Shown here piece by piece: positions 1 through 8,647 of a DNA stretch of 64,000 nt (position 1 is its first letter; each line of letters starts with the position of its first letter). The translations under genes and the position numbers were made by a program. The notes under the pieces were generated by a model, which was given only the letters and a program-made list of their open reading frames with translations, was not told the origin of the DNA and searched no databases. This DNA is from Saccharicrinis sp963666825 (GTDB lineage Bacteria; Bacteroidota; Bacteroidia; Bacteroidales; Marinilabiliaceae): assembly GCA_963666825.2 (NCBI GenBank), contig OY763044.2, forward strand, positions 6,386,001-6,450,000. The letters run 5' to 3'.

Positions 1-1
1 T

Positions 2-526
2 GAAGTAAAGTATATTTGGCAACAAGCAAGTAATGCTACATCCGAAGGATATTCATCAGTAGTTCTACTTCCCCATCATGATGATATATTTGATTTTGCA
101 AATCGTTTGTTAGAAAATGAGAATAAATCAAAATGGGATTTCGTTGAAAACAAATGGGGTAAGCCTGACTACAATTCACTAAATAGACATTTTAAGAATA
201 AGGGTTTGAAAGTTGAGTATGTTGGTAATGGCTATGGTTCATTTCAAAGTGCCGAAAGAAACCGAAATCTAATCTTAATGACCTATCATAGTGCAAAAGG
301 GATGGATTTTGAAAATGTGTTTTTACCATATTTGTCTGATGATACATACATAAAGGATGAAACTTTATTTATGGTAGCAATAACACGAAGTAAAATGAAT
401 TTATATCTTACTTATTCCGGATTTTTACACCATTTAGTTGAACGATTTGAATCTACTTGTCAAAGGATAGATTTAAACGCAGTTAAACAAGAAAATTCAA
501 GTGTCGAGGATGATTTTGATTTTTAA
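2..526 (+). CDS. UvrD-like helicase, C-terminal part (5' end outside window)
   Basis: The reading frame is open from base 2 and ends at 526, so only the last 174 residues are visible. They carry superfamily 1 helicase signatures: YHSAKGMDFENVFLP matches motif V and VAITRSKMNLYL matches motif VI, as in the UvrD C-terminal ATP-binding domain. An ATG-like start inside this frame (TTG at 107) is only an internal codon. The gene is followed after 11 bases by an AT-rich gene of unknown function on the same strand, so it probably heads a three-gene operon. The real role (DNA repair, or the nuclease/helicase arm of a defence system) cannot be decided without the N-terminal part. Confidence 0.8.
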   Translation, partial: EVKYIWQQASNATSEGYSSVVLLPHHDDIFDFANRLLENENKSKWDFVENKWGKPDYNSLNRHFKNKGLKVEYVGNGYGSFQSAERNRNLILMTYHSAKGMDFENVFLPYLSDDTYIKDETLFMVAITRSKMNLYLTYSGFLHHLVERFESTCQRIDLNAVKQENSSVEDDFDF

Positions 527-537
527 AACTTAAATAA

Positions 538-1923
538 ATGGATTTTTTATATATCATAACAAAACAAGAATTTACATCTTTATATAGATTCGGTTTTATT
601 CCAGTTATTCAGGAAAAAATTCTCGAATTGAAAGGATTATCTGCAAAAGAAATAGAAACAGATATTATAAAATCCTTTTTGTCATTACCATTTTTTGTGG
701 GTGATGAAGAGTATCTCTTTATTAGTTTTAGTGAATTTCCTTTAAGTGACAATAGAATTTTGATTGAAAATGTATTAGAGATAATACCTTTAACCAGTGC
801 TGCAAGACATTCATATCAAATGAAATTTGATAAAAAGATTGTCTTTTCTCAGGCAAAATTCGAGGAAACCATAAATAAAGTCGAAGAACAAATTGATATT
901 CAGGAAAGGTTAAATGGAGCAAAAGCATTTTGGACTTTATGTAAAGTTCAAGAACCATATAAGGCACTTATTGATTCTGATAAAATAAACGAAGTTTATA
1001 ATTATAGGATTAATGGTTTAAAATCAGATAATTTTGCAAGCGACTATTTTGTCCATACTTTAGTTTATGAACGTTATGAATTCTTTCCAAATTCAGATTT
1101 AGGTTTTTTATATGATGTTGGGGAAATATTTGCTCACTCTAAACAAAAACAATCATTTAGAGGCAGTGGTTATTACAAGTTTTTAGAACAAAACAAACCT
1201 ATTTTTGAAAATCAAAATTTGTTAGATTTAATAGGATTTATTTCTAATGCTTTTGAAATTGAAAAATTTACAGAACAACTTACAATTAATGATTTAAAAC
1301 AGTACGTTGTTGCTGCTCTATTTTTTAAATTCAAATCAGACTTACAAGATAAGGATTCAATAAAGGGTTCAGAGACGGGCAAGTTAATTGGTGTTATTAG
1401 AAGTAGTAATAAATTTATTCCTGAACTAAATACAGCAATATATTTAACTGGATTATTTTTTGGATATGAGAAATTCTATGATGATTTATATGCATTGACA
1501 GGATTACATATTTTTAAAACTCCAAATGACCAATCTGTATCAATCAGCAAAAATGTAAGCTTTTCTGAAAAAGAGCATAATACAAAACAAGAGCAGGCTA
1601 AAACAATAACAACTGATAATAAAGAAGCTGATAAAGTTGAACAACCTATTCAAGAAGAACAAGCCATAATTGCAGACCAAAGAGAAAATGAGTTGCAGAA
1701 TCAAGTTAAAGAGCTAATTAAACAATCAGGAGGAGAGATACAAGTTAAAGGAGATTCATATAAAGAAATTCAGAAATTAGTTAAACAAAATTGTAATAGC
1801 ACAAAAGGATTTAATAAATCTGACTATTTGAAAAAAATGATGGATTTAACAGGACACTCTTTTGAAATTGATTTAAAGAAAGAAAGTATAAGTTTGAAAG
1901 AATCAGGAAATTTATTTTCGTAG
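538..1923 (+). CDS. Unknown 461-residue protein in helicase operon
   Basis: I do not recognise a family. The first ~340 residues look like a compact alpha-helical domain rich in aromatic and Phe-Leu segments. Residues ~345-385 form a charged Gln/Glu/Lys-rich linker, followed by a C-terminal ~75-residue domain (QVKELIKQSGGEIQVKG onward). No signal peptide or membrane segment is visible. It starts 11 bases after the helicase stop and the next gene begins 10 bases after its own stop, so the three genes are probably co-transcribed. Base composition is strongly AT-rich, like the cassette region and unlike the adjacent virus-like element. Confidence 0.7.
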   Translation: MDFLYIITKQEFTSLYRFGFIPVIQEKILELKGLSAKEIETDIIKSFLSLPFFVGDEEYLFISFSEFPLSDNRILIENVLEIIPLTSAARHSYQMKFDKKIVFSQAKFEETINKVEEQIDIQERLNGAKAFWTLCKVQEPYKALIDSDKINEVYNYRINGLKSDNFASDYFVHTLVYERYEFFPNSDLGFLYDVGEIFAHSKQKQSFRGSGYYKFLEQNKPIFENQNLLDLIGFISNAFEIEKFTEQLTINDLKQYVVAALFFKFKSDLQDKDSIKGSETGKLIGVIRSSNKFIPELNTAIYLTGLFFGYEKFYDDLYALTGLHIFKTPNDQSVSISKNVSFSEKEHNTKQEQAKTITTDNKEADKVEQPIQEEQAIIADQRENELQNQVKELIKQSGGEIQVKGDSYKEIQKLVKQNCNSTKGFNKSDYLKKMMDLTGHSFEIDLKKESISLKESGNLFS

Positions 1924-1933
1924 TCTATTGGAA

Positions 1934-2821
1934 ATGTACATTCAAGAAAAAGAAAAATTGTTTCAAAAGTTTCTATTGTGTTGGAAAACCAAACTTGATA
2001 AGATTCCGGCAATTTTGAAGTATTTGTCTGCATACCCTGAAATAATTAGAAATATTGATAAAGATTTTAAACCCATAAGCATCGAGGAATTATATACTTC
2101 TCAACTTGAATGGATTTCATTAGTAGCCCAATTTGACAATCCAATCGAGACAAATTTCTTTAAAGATTTTTGGGTTCCTGTTCAGAAAGAGGGCTATGAC
2201 TATTTTATAGATTTATCTTCTGCCTCCTTGCCTCTTTTTGAAGCTAACTATTTTTTCTTTGAACCATATCGGTGGTATAAAAAATACATATTCAAAGATT
2301 TAACACAGTTTTTAACCGATATTGATAAACCTGATTTTGATACTGAAAACTACTTTAAAAGCATAAAAAACAACAATTGGAGTGAAATTCAAGAATTTTT
2401 TAGGGAAAGAGATGAGCTTGGCTTTACCGGAAATATTTCGCTTACCCCAATTGATAAAGAATGTCTTTTTTCTGAAGAAATAAAGAGCGATTATACATTG
2501 CTGAATAATAGTCTTGTAATTACAGGCATTAGTTCCGTAATTATAGGGCTTTTGCCATTAGAGTTGTCAATAAAACTCGAAAAATTTCAAGCGAAATATA
2601 ACAGACATGAAAATTTAGATGAGAAAATAAAAAGCATCAAGGCGTTATTATACCTTATACAAAGTGTAGGACTATTAAGTGTTGATTCTTATACAATAAC
2701 CTTTGATACAAAAAATCATTGTAAAGCAAGCTTCAAGGATAATACTTTTGTTTTTGAATATGATGATAATAGTTTTCTGAATGGTCTAATTGATAAATAT
2801 GAAAATATTAGGAATCAATAG
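1934..2821 (+). CDS. Unknown 295-residue protein, last gene of helicase operon
   Basis: The function is not recognised. The protein is predicted soluble apart from a short hydrophobic stretch near residues 190-205 (NSLVITGISSVIIGLLPL), and is rich in Phe, Tyr and Trp. ATG at 1934 is preferred to the in-frame TTG at 1928. It lies 10 bases after the preceding gene, and a strong stem-loop terminator begins one base after its stop codon. With the upstream helicase fragment it forms an orphan three-gene unit; a helicase with two unknown partners next to a mobile element is a common defence layout, but this is inference. Confidence 0.65.
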   Translation: MYIQEKEKLFQKFLLCWKTKLDKIPAILKYLSAYPEIIRNIDKDFKPISIEELYTSQLEWISLVAQFDNPIETNFFKDFWVPVQKEGYDYFIDLSSASLPLFEANYFFFEPYRWYKKYIFKDLTQFLTDIDKPDFDTENYFKSIKNNNWSEIQEFFRERDELGFTGNISLTPIDKECLFSEEIKSDYTLLNNSLVITGISSVIIGLLPLELSIKLEKFQAKYNRHENLDEKIKSIKALLYLIQSVGLLSVDSYTITFDTKNHCKASFKDNTFVFEYDDNSFLNGLIDKYENIRNQ

Positions 2822-2822
2822 T

Positions 2823-2852
2823 AAAAAGTCGGCACACCACCGACTTTTTTTT
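2823..2852 (+). terminator. Intrinsic terminator after the helicase operon
   Basis: A perfect 10-bp stem (AAAAAGTCGG at 2823-2832 pairing with 2840-2849), a 7-base loop and a T-run to 2852. It begins two bases after the TAG of the upstream gene. It marks the compositional boundary between the AT-rich left genes and the virus-like element. Confidence 0.85.
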
Positions 2853-2871
2853 GTACCCTCCACCAAAAAAT

Positions 2872-2946
2872 AACCAAATTCAACCAACTCAGTCAAAACA
2901 TAACCAAACACAGCCAATCCCCCACCATAAGCCTACTATAAGTTTG
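2872..2946 (+). promoter_or_regulatory. Helically phased AACCAA boxes and possible -7 element
   Basis: Four A[A/G]CCAA hexamers start at 2872, 2882, 2902 and 2912, i.e. in 10-bp register with one step missing; two 20-base units (2871-2890 and 2901-2920) are imperfect direct repeats with a 30-bp period. Downstream, TAAGTTTG at 2939-2946 fits the Bacteroidota -7 consensus TAnnTTTG, but no clear -33 box is visible and it lies only 8 bases before the start codon at 2955. A regulator-binding array for the first element operon is plausible; arm-type recombinase sites are an alternative. Confidence 0.4.
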
Positions 2947-2954
2947 TTTCCATT

Positions 2955-5435
2955 ATGGAAGCAAGTACAAAGAAAATATTAGGCACATTAGCAGCAGTCG
3001 CAGCCGTTGGCGGAGGTTTCTACCTCATAAAAAAAGGCAAAAAGCTTCTTGCCGGGGCAAAAATGAATTTTGCTCTTTTAGGATTCCGCATCCACAAGAT
3101 GAACTTACAGGAAGTTCAATTTGCCGTAAAGCTTCGCTGTTACAATCCCACAAAAGCACCCATCACATTAGCCGTTAATCAGGTTGTTGCAAATTACAAA
3201 GGTTCGGCAGTCGCTTATTCTACTCCCGATATTAAAGGACTTACAATTGGTGCAGGCAAAACACAAGAGCCTGAAATCGTTTTTCAAGTGCCATACCTGA
3301 ACCTTATGGGTAAAGGTCTTACTCTTTCCGTGCTTTCCAATACCGAGCAGCTTAAAGCTGATATGACTTTCACCATGACCATTAGCGTTAATGGCGAAAC
3401 TCTTACTACCACGCAATCATTATCAGAGGAACAAAATATGAACGGATTAGCATTGGGCGAATTGGGCATTGTATCCGGCCCACGAAACACCCAAAACGGT
3501 AAACGTTTCAACCACCTTATAAAAAAGGCAAACGGACAGGACACATTTATTAAAAACGGTAACGTAATTGAAACCGTTGAAAGTTGTATTGATATTATCG
3601 GTACTCATTTTCGGGAAGTCGAGGAACTGGCAAGTAACCTTCAAGGTGATTCACTCAAAGAGTCTTGCCGAAACATCTTCAATTTCTCATACAACTATTT
3701 GCAATACCATAAAGACGATGACGGAACGGAACAGCTCCGCACTCCTTCACGTTCCTGGTTAGACGGACAAATCAAGTTCAAACAGAAAGGCAAATCAGAT
3801 GCAGGGATTGACTGTGACGATTACAGCATTTTTGTGGGTTCGCTTTTAAAGTGTTTAGGTATTCCGTTCAAGCTCCGCATTACCAAGTATGACGGTAAAA
3901 AGAACTTTCAGCATATTTATGTGATTGTTCCTGCCGTTGGTGATTCCGAAGATGAAATTGTTATCGACCCTGTTCTATCAAAGTTCGATTACCAAAAACC
4001 TTACAGTTTTGAGCGTTCTGATTTTGATATGTCTCCTTTACAGTTGGCAGGGCTTAGAGGTATTGACGGCATTACAGGTACAAGTGCTTTAGGTTTGCCC
4101 ATATCAGTTTTATCAGGCATTGATTTAGCTGGCGGTGTTCAGGCACAAGCTAACCATGAAGACCTTATTGCCATTGTTTCAGGAGTTGATTTTGATGATG
4201 CCATAAACGGTTTGGGTGATGCAGAAGATGCCACCTACAACTACTTAGTCCGTACCCGGAATTATCTGTTAAAGAATCGGGACAACAAGGACAAAATGGC
4301 TCACGTCCAAAACCCTGACCAATTCATTTCCATGTTGGACCAGGCTATTAAGTTTTGGAATACTCCACAACGAGATTCCGTATTGGACAAGCTATCGGAT
4401 ATTGAAGAAAAGCTTGCCGAAAAAGGTCTGATTAAATACGATTCAGAAGCCATCCAGGGATTGGCTGAATTGGATGAGTTGGACGATGAAATGGACGGCT
4501 TGGGAAGAAAGAAAAGACGTAGAGGTCGATTCTTCAAAGCAATAAAACGTGTAGGTAAGAAGATTGGCAAGGTAGCCAAGAAAGTAGTTAAAGCTATCGT
4601 AAGGTTTAATCCTCTATCAATTGCAATCAGAGGTGGATTATTGGCAGCTTTACGCTTAAATATGTTTGGCATTGCCAAGAAACTTCAATATGCCTATTTA
4701 CCTGAAAACCTTGCAAGCAAATACAACATCGACCCGGCAAAACATGCCAAACTGAAAAAGACACACGGTAAGGTTCGTAAGCTGTTTAAAGGCTTACAGG
4801 GTAAAGAATCCAACCTTAGAAAAGCAATCCTGAAAGGTGCAAAACAAAAGAGTTCCGACTTCTCCCTAAAAGGAATTGACGGTTTACTTGCCGATTTGAA
4901 AGGCTTGGAAGCCATTGGCGAATTGGCAGAATTGGGCAATATGGGTGCAGTAGCCACAGCAGCCTCAGTAACCGCAGCAAGTGGTGTATTGGCAAAAATC
5001 GGAAGTTGGTTAAAGCCTATCAAAAACATCTTTACAAAGGTTAAGAGTAAGTTCAAAAAAGCAGCTCCTGCAACGGAAGCAGTATCGCAATTTACCAATC
5101 AGGCAGCTCCTACAACCGAGGCTTATGCTCCACCAACAAACAGCGTGATGCCTCCATCCAATAGTATCATGCCACAATCAGGCAGCTATACTCCCCAACC
5201 CATAATGAAATCAGGGAATTACACACCACAATCGACTACAACTAATCCTGCTGCATCAGGCAAAAAGAAGCTGAGCAAAGGGGCAAAAGTCGGTATTGGT
5301 TTAGGTGTTGCAGCTCTTATTGGAACAGGAGCTTATCTCATGTTCCGCAAGAAAGACAGTACTCCGGCAAAGCGGAAATCATCCCCTAAGAAAACCACCA
5401 ATAAAGAAGATTTAGGAAGCATCAAGCTTCAATAA
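2955..5435 (+). CDS. Membrane-anchored transglutaminase-like structural protein
   Basis: This 826-residue protein has an N-terminal hydrophobic segment (~8-26), a beta-rich LEA14/WHy-like region (~35-155), and a transglutaminase/papain-type core with a Cys287, His320, Asp338 triad (GIDCDDYSIF, FQHIYVIV, IDPVLSKFD). A cationic stretch follows at ~515-550, starting with GRKKRRRGRFF, then an Ala/Gly/Leu-rich region, a Pro/Ser/Thr linker, and a C-terminal hydrophobic helix (~777-797) before a basic tail. The acidic run plus MDGLG before the basic stretch (~513-517) recurs in the next two genes. It may be a virion protein with protease or crosslinking activity that matures other virion proteins; catalytic role is inferred from the triad only. 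It is the first gene of the element operon. Confidence 0.7.
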   Translation: MEASTKKILGTLAAVAAVGGGFYLIKKGKKLLAGAKMNFALLGFRIHKMNLQEVQFAVKLRCYNPTKAPITLAVNQVVANYKGSAVAYSTPDIKGLTIGAGKTQEPEIVFQVPYLNLMGKGLTLSVLSNTEQLKADMTFTMTISVNGETLTTTQSLSEEQNMNGLALGELGIVSGPRNTQNGKRFNHLIKKANGQDTFIKNGNVIETVESCIDIIGTHFREVEELASNLQGDSLKESCRNIFNFSYNYLQYHKDDDGTEQLRTPSRSWLDGQIKFKQKGKSDAGIDCDDYSIFVGSLLKCLGIPFKLRITKYDGKKNFQHIYVIVPAVGDSEDEIVIDPVLSKFDYQKPYSFERSDFDMSPLQLAGLRGIDGITGTSALGLPISVLSGIDLAGGVQAQANHEDLIAIVSGVDFDDAINGLGDAEDATYNYLVRTRNYLLKNRDNKDKMAHVQNPDQFISMLDQAIKFWNTPQRDSVLDKLSDIEEKLAEKGLIKYDSEAIQGLAELDELDDEMDGLGRKKRRRGRFFKAIKRVGKKIGKVAKKVVKAIVRFNPLSIAIRGGLLAALRLNMFGIAKKLQYAYLPENLASKYNIDPAKHAKLKKTHGKVRKLFKGLQGKESNLRKAILKGAKQKSSDFSLKGIDGLLADLKGLEAIGELAELGNMGAVATAASVTAASGVLAKIGSWLKPIKNIFTKVKSKFKKAAPATEAVSQFTNQAAPTTEAYAPPTNSVMPPSNSIMPQSGSYTPQPIMKSGNYTPQSTTTNPAASGKKKLSKGAKVGIGLGVAALIGTGAYLMFRKKDSTPAKRKSSPKKTTNKEDLGSIKLQ

Positions 5436-5469
5436 ATAATTGTGAATCAATAATTAAAATTTAGAAAAC

Positions 5470-6132
5470 ATGGCAGTTAAAAAATCAACGTCAAGTACCC
5501 CAAGGAGAAGTTCAAGAGGTACAAAAATTGACTTTATGAAAGCTACCAACAACATAGGCAAGCCCATTGCTGCCGTAGCAGGGTTTGCAGTTGGCAAGTA
5601 CGCTTTAAAGAAGTTGGAAAAAAGCCAGACCGTGAGCGGTTTGTTGGGCAACGAAATGAAAACCTACATCGTTCCGGCAGCCGTTACTATGGGCGGTTTG
5701 GTTGGTACGCAGTTTACCAAAAACGAGTATGTAAAGCTGGGCTTGGTAGGTGCAGCAGGTGCAGGTGTTGAATCCATCATCAAGAAAGCTACAGGTAAAA
5801 CCATCCTACAAGGATTAGAGGGCATCATCGGTGATGAAGATTACAGCGATGTGGATGAAATGGACGGACTACGTGCCTTAAACCCAATTACGCAAGCTCT
5901 CCCGGCAGCCGACATTGACATCGAGCGTGAAATTCAGGCTTCGGTATCAGGTGCAGCTTCGGACTATTCGATGAGTGATGACCCGATTGGCAATGCAGCC
6001 AGCGATTATGCAATGAGCGATGAGCCGATTGGCAGTTCAGATGATGACGATGAGCCAGTTGGCAAAATCCAAAACCTCGACCCCGATAGCATGGACTATG
6101 ACATCTTTTCGGGCGATATGATGGCATCCTGA
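5470..6132 (+). CDS. Small membrane-associated structural-type protein with acidic tail
   Basis: 220 residues, family not recognised. The N-terminus is basic (SSTPRRSSRGTK), followed by hydrophobic Gly/Ala-rich segments around 34-45, 69-82 and 94-104 compatible with membrane association. Residues ~122-136 form an acidic run ending in DEMDGLRAL, closely resembling the motif in the upstream gene. The C-terminal ~80 residues contain two near repeats of SDYSMSDDPIG / SDYAMSDEPIG and an Asp-rich stretch. It lies 34 bases after the transglutaminase-like gene and directly before the capsid-like gene, so an internal-membrane or core protein is a reasonable guess. Confidence 0.65.
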   Translation: MAVKKSTSSTPRRSSRGTKIDFMKATNNIGKPIAAVAGFAVGKYALKKLEKSQTVSGLLGNEMKTYIVPAAVTMGGLVGTQFTKNEYVKLGLVGAAGAGVESIIKKATGKTILQGLEGIIGDEDYSDVDEMDGLRALNPITQALPAADIDIEREIQASVSGAASDYSMSDDPIGNAASDYAMSDEPIGSSDDDDEPVGKIQNLDPDSMDYDIFSGDMMAS

Positions 6133-6196
6133 TTCTCACTAAATAACATTTAATCAATTTAATAACAAAGGCTAATAAGCCGCAAAACAAATTATC

Positions 6197-7039
6197 ATGG
6201 CAGAAATTAATGAGCAAAATGATTTGTACCCTTCGATGGAAGAAATAGAGGGTTTAGAAGAAGCGATTCTTGAAAAAGAGGAAGATGCTTTAGAGAAAGA
6301 AGAAGACCAGGACGATGCGGTCGAAGGCATTGGCGATTTAGGTCGTTCACGCCGTAGAACAAGACGTAGAGGGCGAAGAAGTCGCAGACGAACCAGCAGA
6401 AAACGTGCTGTTCGTAGGTCATACAATGCCGGAGCAAGAAGTACGGCTGTAAAAACAGGACTTACCAAAGACCTGACTTCAAAAGGTCAGTTTGAACTTC
6501 GCAGACAGCAATTACCACCGGAAGTGCAGAAAGCATTAAAGGATGCACGTATGCAAACCGTTGACACGGCAATCTACACCGTTAAGTCGATTAAGGATAA
6601 GTCCGACATTGATTTGATGGAGGCATCGGACGATAAAAAGGCTGGCCGTACCAACCTGAACCGTGCGCAGTTGGATTCAGGAAAGTATTTCCTGTTAACT
6701 GATATTGTTTTGGAGTACGCTCACGGTGCATCGGAAGAAGACAACGACCCGGCAGATTTTGCATTCGGTCAGTTTGCTTTACCTCCGGCAATCCTGAACG
6801 GTACTTTCGAGATGACGTTAGGCACGAAGGTAATTGTACCTGAAATCTCATGTGCGGTATTCGATGACACCGATACCACAAAACGCAAATTCCAATACAA
6901 GCTTGCCAATCCAAAGTGGTTGAAGCCATCAATGGATATTACACCAAAGCTGAACATGCCCAAATCGGTATCAGGTGATAAGATTTACCACCCTGCCGTT
7001 AAGGTAACGCTATTGGGAACTATCACAGAGAAAGCATAA
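6197..7039 (+). CDS. Candidate major capsid protein with Arg-rich arm
   Basis: The 280-residue protein starts with an acidic segment (~1-48), then VEGIGDLGR and a strongly Arg-rich arm (~50-75), then a ~180-residue beta-rich domain with strand-like segments such as GKYFLLTDIVLEY, GTFEMTLGTKVIV and HPAVKVTLLGTI. This arrangement (basic nucleic-acid-binding arm plus beta sandwich) is typical of jelly-roll capsid proteins but I cannot assign the fold. A strong terminator follows the gene immediately, as is common after highly expressed capsid genes. The acidic segment before the Gly-Ile-Gly motif may be a removable propeptide. Alternatives are a minor capsid or core protein. Confidence 0.6.
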   Translation: MAEINEQNDLYPSMEEIEGLEEAILEKEEDALEKEEDQDDAVEGIGDLGRSRRRTRRRGRRSRRRTSRKRAVRRSYNAGARSTAVKTGLTKDLTSKGQFELRRQQLPPEVQKALKDARMQTVDTAIYTVKSIKDKSDIDLMEASDDKKAGRTNLNRAQLDSGKYFLLTDIVLEYAHGASEEDNDPADFAFGQFALPPAILNGTFEMTLGTKVIVPEISCAVFDDTDTTKRKFQYKLANPKWLKPSMDITPKLNMPKSVSGDKIYHPAVKVTLLGTITEKA

Positions 7040-7064
7040 GAGCTTGATATGTCATAATCGTTCG

Positions 7065-7099
7065 GGGGCGGTCAGCGGTTGTTAACCGCCCCTTTTTTT
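7065..7099 (+). terminator. Intrinsic terminator after the capsid-like gene
   Basis: GGGGCGGT at 7065-7072 pairs perfectly with 7085-7092, followed by seven T. It sits 26 bases after the capsid-like stop codon and before the next gene at 7119. Its position would give the capsid-like gene its own highly expressed transcript. Confidence 0.85.
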
Positions 7100-7118
7100 C
7101 TTCTTAATCATTTCAATA

Positions 7119-7508
7119 ATGGAAGTACAAGACAATAACATACGCAAATTACAGGTCGTGAAATTCGAGGTTAAAAAAGGTCAGACCTTCGAGTTTAACG
7201 GCAATACAAAAACGGAACATGACCGTATCAAAGGCATTTTTCTTCGTCTCTCAAATCAACAGGCATTACCCGGTGCCACACTAAGGGTTTGGATTGATGA
7301 TACCGAGATTATCCCTGATGATACCGAGGTGGCATTGCTTCACCATAACGATGACATGAGTATTAAGGATGTGGCTTTCCCTGTGGATGAGAAAGCAAAG
7401 AACAGCCCTGTACGTGTCATCTACAAAGACGACAGCGAGAACCTGGCTGTTAATGAAAGCTACAATGTACGTGTGTATCTGCTTGCCGAGGTAGAGAAAA
7501 AGAAATAA
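7119..7508 (+). CDS. Small beta-sandwich protein, possible minor capsid/second capsid protein
   Basis: 129 residues with alternating strand-like segments (KLQVVKFEVKKGQTFEF, GIFLRLSNQQALPGATLRVWID, YNVRVYLLAEVEKKK) and no membrane helix or signal peptide. The size and all-beta pattern suit a single jelly-roll or immunoglobulin-like virion protein. It begins 20 bases after the terminator that follows the capsid-like gene and is followed after 18 bases by another structural-type gene. Two different beta-rich proteins side by side resemble the two-capsid-protein layout of some icosahedral membrane viruses, but this is inference. Confidence 0.6.
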   Translation: MEVQDNNIRKLQVVKFEVKKGQTFEFNGNTKTEHDRIKGIFLRLSNQQALPGATLRVWIDDTEIIPDDTEVALLHHNDDMSIKDVAFPVDEKAKNSPVRVIYKDDSENLAVNESYNVRVYLLAEVEKKK

Positions 7509-7526
7509 CCCTAAAATCTCCCGACA

Positions 7527-8303
7527 ATGAAACGATATTTTGTAATTACAAAAACCTCAGTTGGCAACAAACACATCAACGAACAGGACTTGCTCCCAGC
7601 TTCCTGTAAACTGATTACAGGCATTGCAATAAACGCCCTGGTTAAAAAGGAATCGGAATTGGAAGATGTAACTCAGGATTTAGCTTTTCCACAGGCTTTA
7701 ATATCCGATTTGCTATTGACCGATGGTATTACCAACCTGTTCTATTCATACCTACGCACAAGGGCAAGCGAAGCGGAAAGCAAGGACTTTTTTGAAAGTG
7801 ATATACTTCCTGCAATCGTTGATATTCTGAGCAACAACATCAAATTTACTTGCCTCGATGCAGACCAACAAAGCAACCTGAACAGCAGCATTGCAGAGCT
7901 TTTCAATACGCAATTTGCGGATTATCTCTACAATGAAGCCGGGCTTTTTGAAAAAGGTCAAACCATCACAAGCCTTGAATTTGCCGATTTGATAGCACAG
8001 GAAACATTAACCTTTGCCTATCTGCATAAATCCGATGTTTTTCTTCGACCTGTTAAAGCTTACAAGCAGCCAGAACCTTATGAATGTGGCAATATCAGCC
8101 TATTGGTAAACGGCAACAGCTTTCTCCTTCGTGATTACATGCTTACCGCCAACCGAAAGGTAAAGCATCTGAGCAAAGAAGTTATCCCATTCCATGAGCC
8201 TTTGGAGGTGAACAGCAATATCCATACGGTTTTCAAAAGCAACAAAAACAGCGGAGATAATACGCTAACCATTAGAATCTACATTGAATATGAACACGAG
8301 TGA
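7527..8303 (+). CDS. Unknown 258-residue structural-type protein
   Basis: No family recognised. The first ~165 residues appear helical (AFPQALISDLLLTDGI, FFESDILPAIVDIL, LFNTQFADYLYNEAG), and the last ~90 are beta-rich (GNISLLVNGNSFLLRDYML, TLTIRIYIEYEHE). No signal peptide or membrane segment. The stop overlaps the start of the next gene by about 14 bases, so the two are translationally coupled. Its place between the capsid-like and coiled-coil genes argues for a virion assembly role. Confidence 0.55.
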   Translation: MKRYFVITKTSVGNKHINEQDLLPASCKLITGIAINALVKKESELEDVTQDLAFPQALISDLLLTDGITNLFYSYLRTRASEAESKDFFESDILPAIVDILSNNIKFTCLDADQQSNLNSSIAELFNTQFADYLYNEAGLFEKGQTITSLEFADLIAQETLTFAYLHKSDVFLRPVKAYKQPEPYECGNISLLVNGNSFLLRDYMLTANRKVKHLSKEVIPFHEPLEVNSNIHTVFKSNKNSGDNTLTIRIYIEYEHE

Positions 8304-8640
8304 GTTATTACATACCATCGCAAAAGACCGTGTTTCAGGGATGCGAACCATCGACAGTTATCAGTTAAAGCCAACGGTGATAATGGTAACAGGTGCGGAC
8401 ATTTCGCTGGACCTGAAAAACGACATGTGGATTCTGAACACCAAAAGTCTGCCAAGCTCCATTGATGAAATGGAACTCATTAGCAGCGATAACGTGTTTA
8501 CCGCTACACCCGAAGAATACGACTTTATGGATGAGTACCGCTACCAGGTATTCACCGATTACATAGACATCAAAACCCAAACGGAAAACTTTAAGCCTTA
8601 CCGATTGGAGTTTGTAAAGATTATTCCCCACCGAAATTAA
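8290..8640 (+). CDS. Unknown 116-residue protein coupled to upstream gene
   Basis: ATG at 8290 is preferred to the in-frame TTG at 8284; either way the gene overlaps the end of the upstream gene. The protein is short, soluble and probably mixed alpha/beta (QLKPTVIMVTGADISLDLKN, YRLEFVKIIPHRN). No known motif. The tight overlap with its neighbour and a 7-base gap to the next gene place it inside the structural operon. Confidence 0.55.
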   Translation: MNTSELLHTIAKDRVSGMRTIDSYQLKPTVIMVTGADISLDLKNDMWILNTKSLPSSIDEMELISSDNVFTATPEEYDFMDEYRYQVFTDYIDIKTQTENFKPYRLEFVKIIPHRN

Positions 8641-8647
8641 TACGACT

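Noticed and set aside
4301..5098. Minus-strand frames of 125 and 134 residues
   Set aside because: Shadows of the transglutaminase-like gene on the opposite strand.
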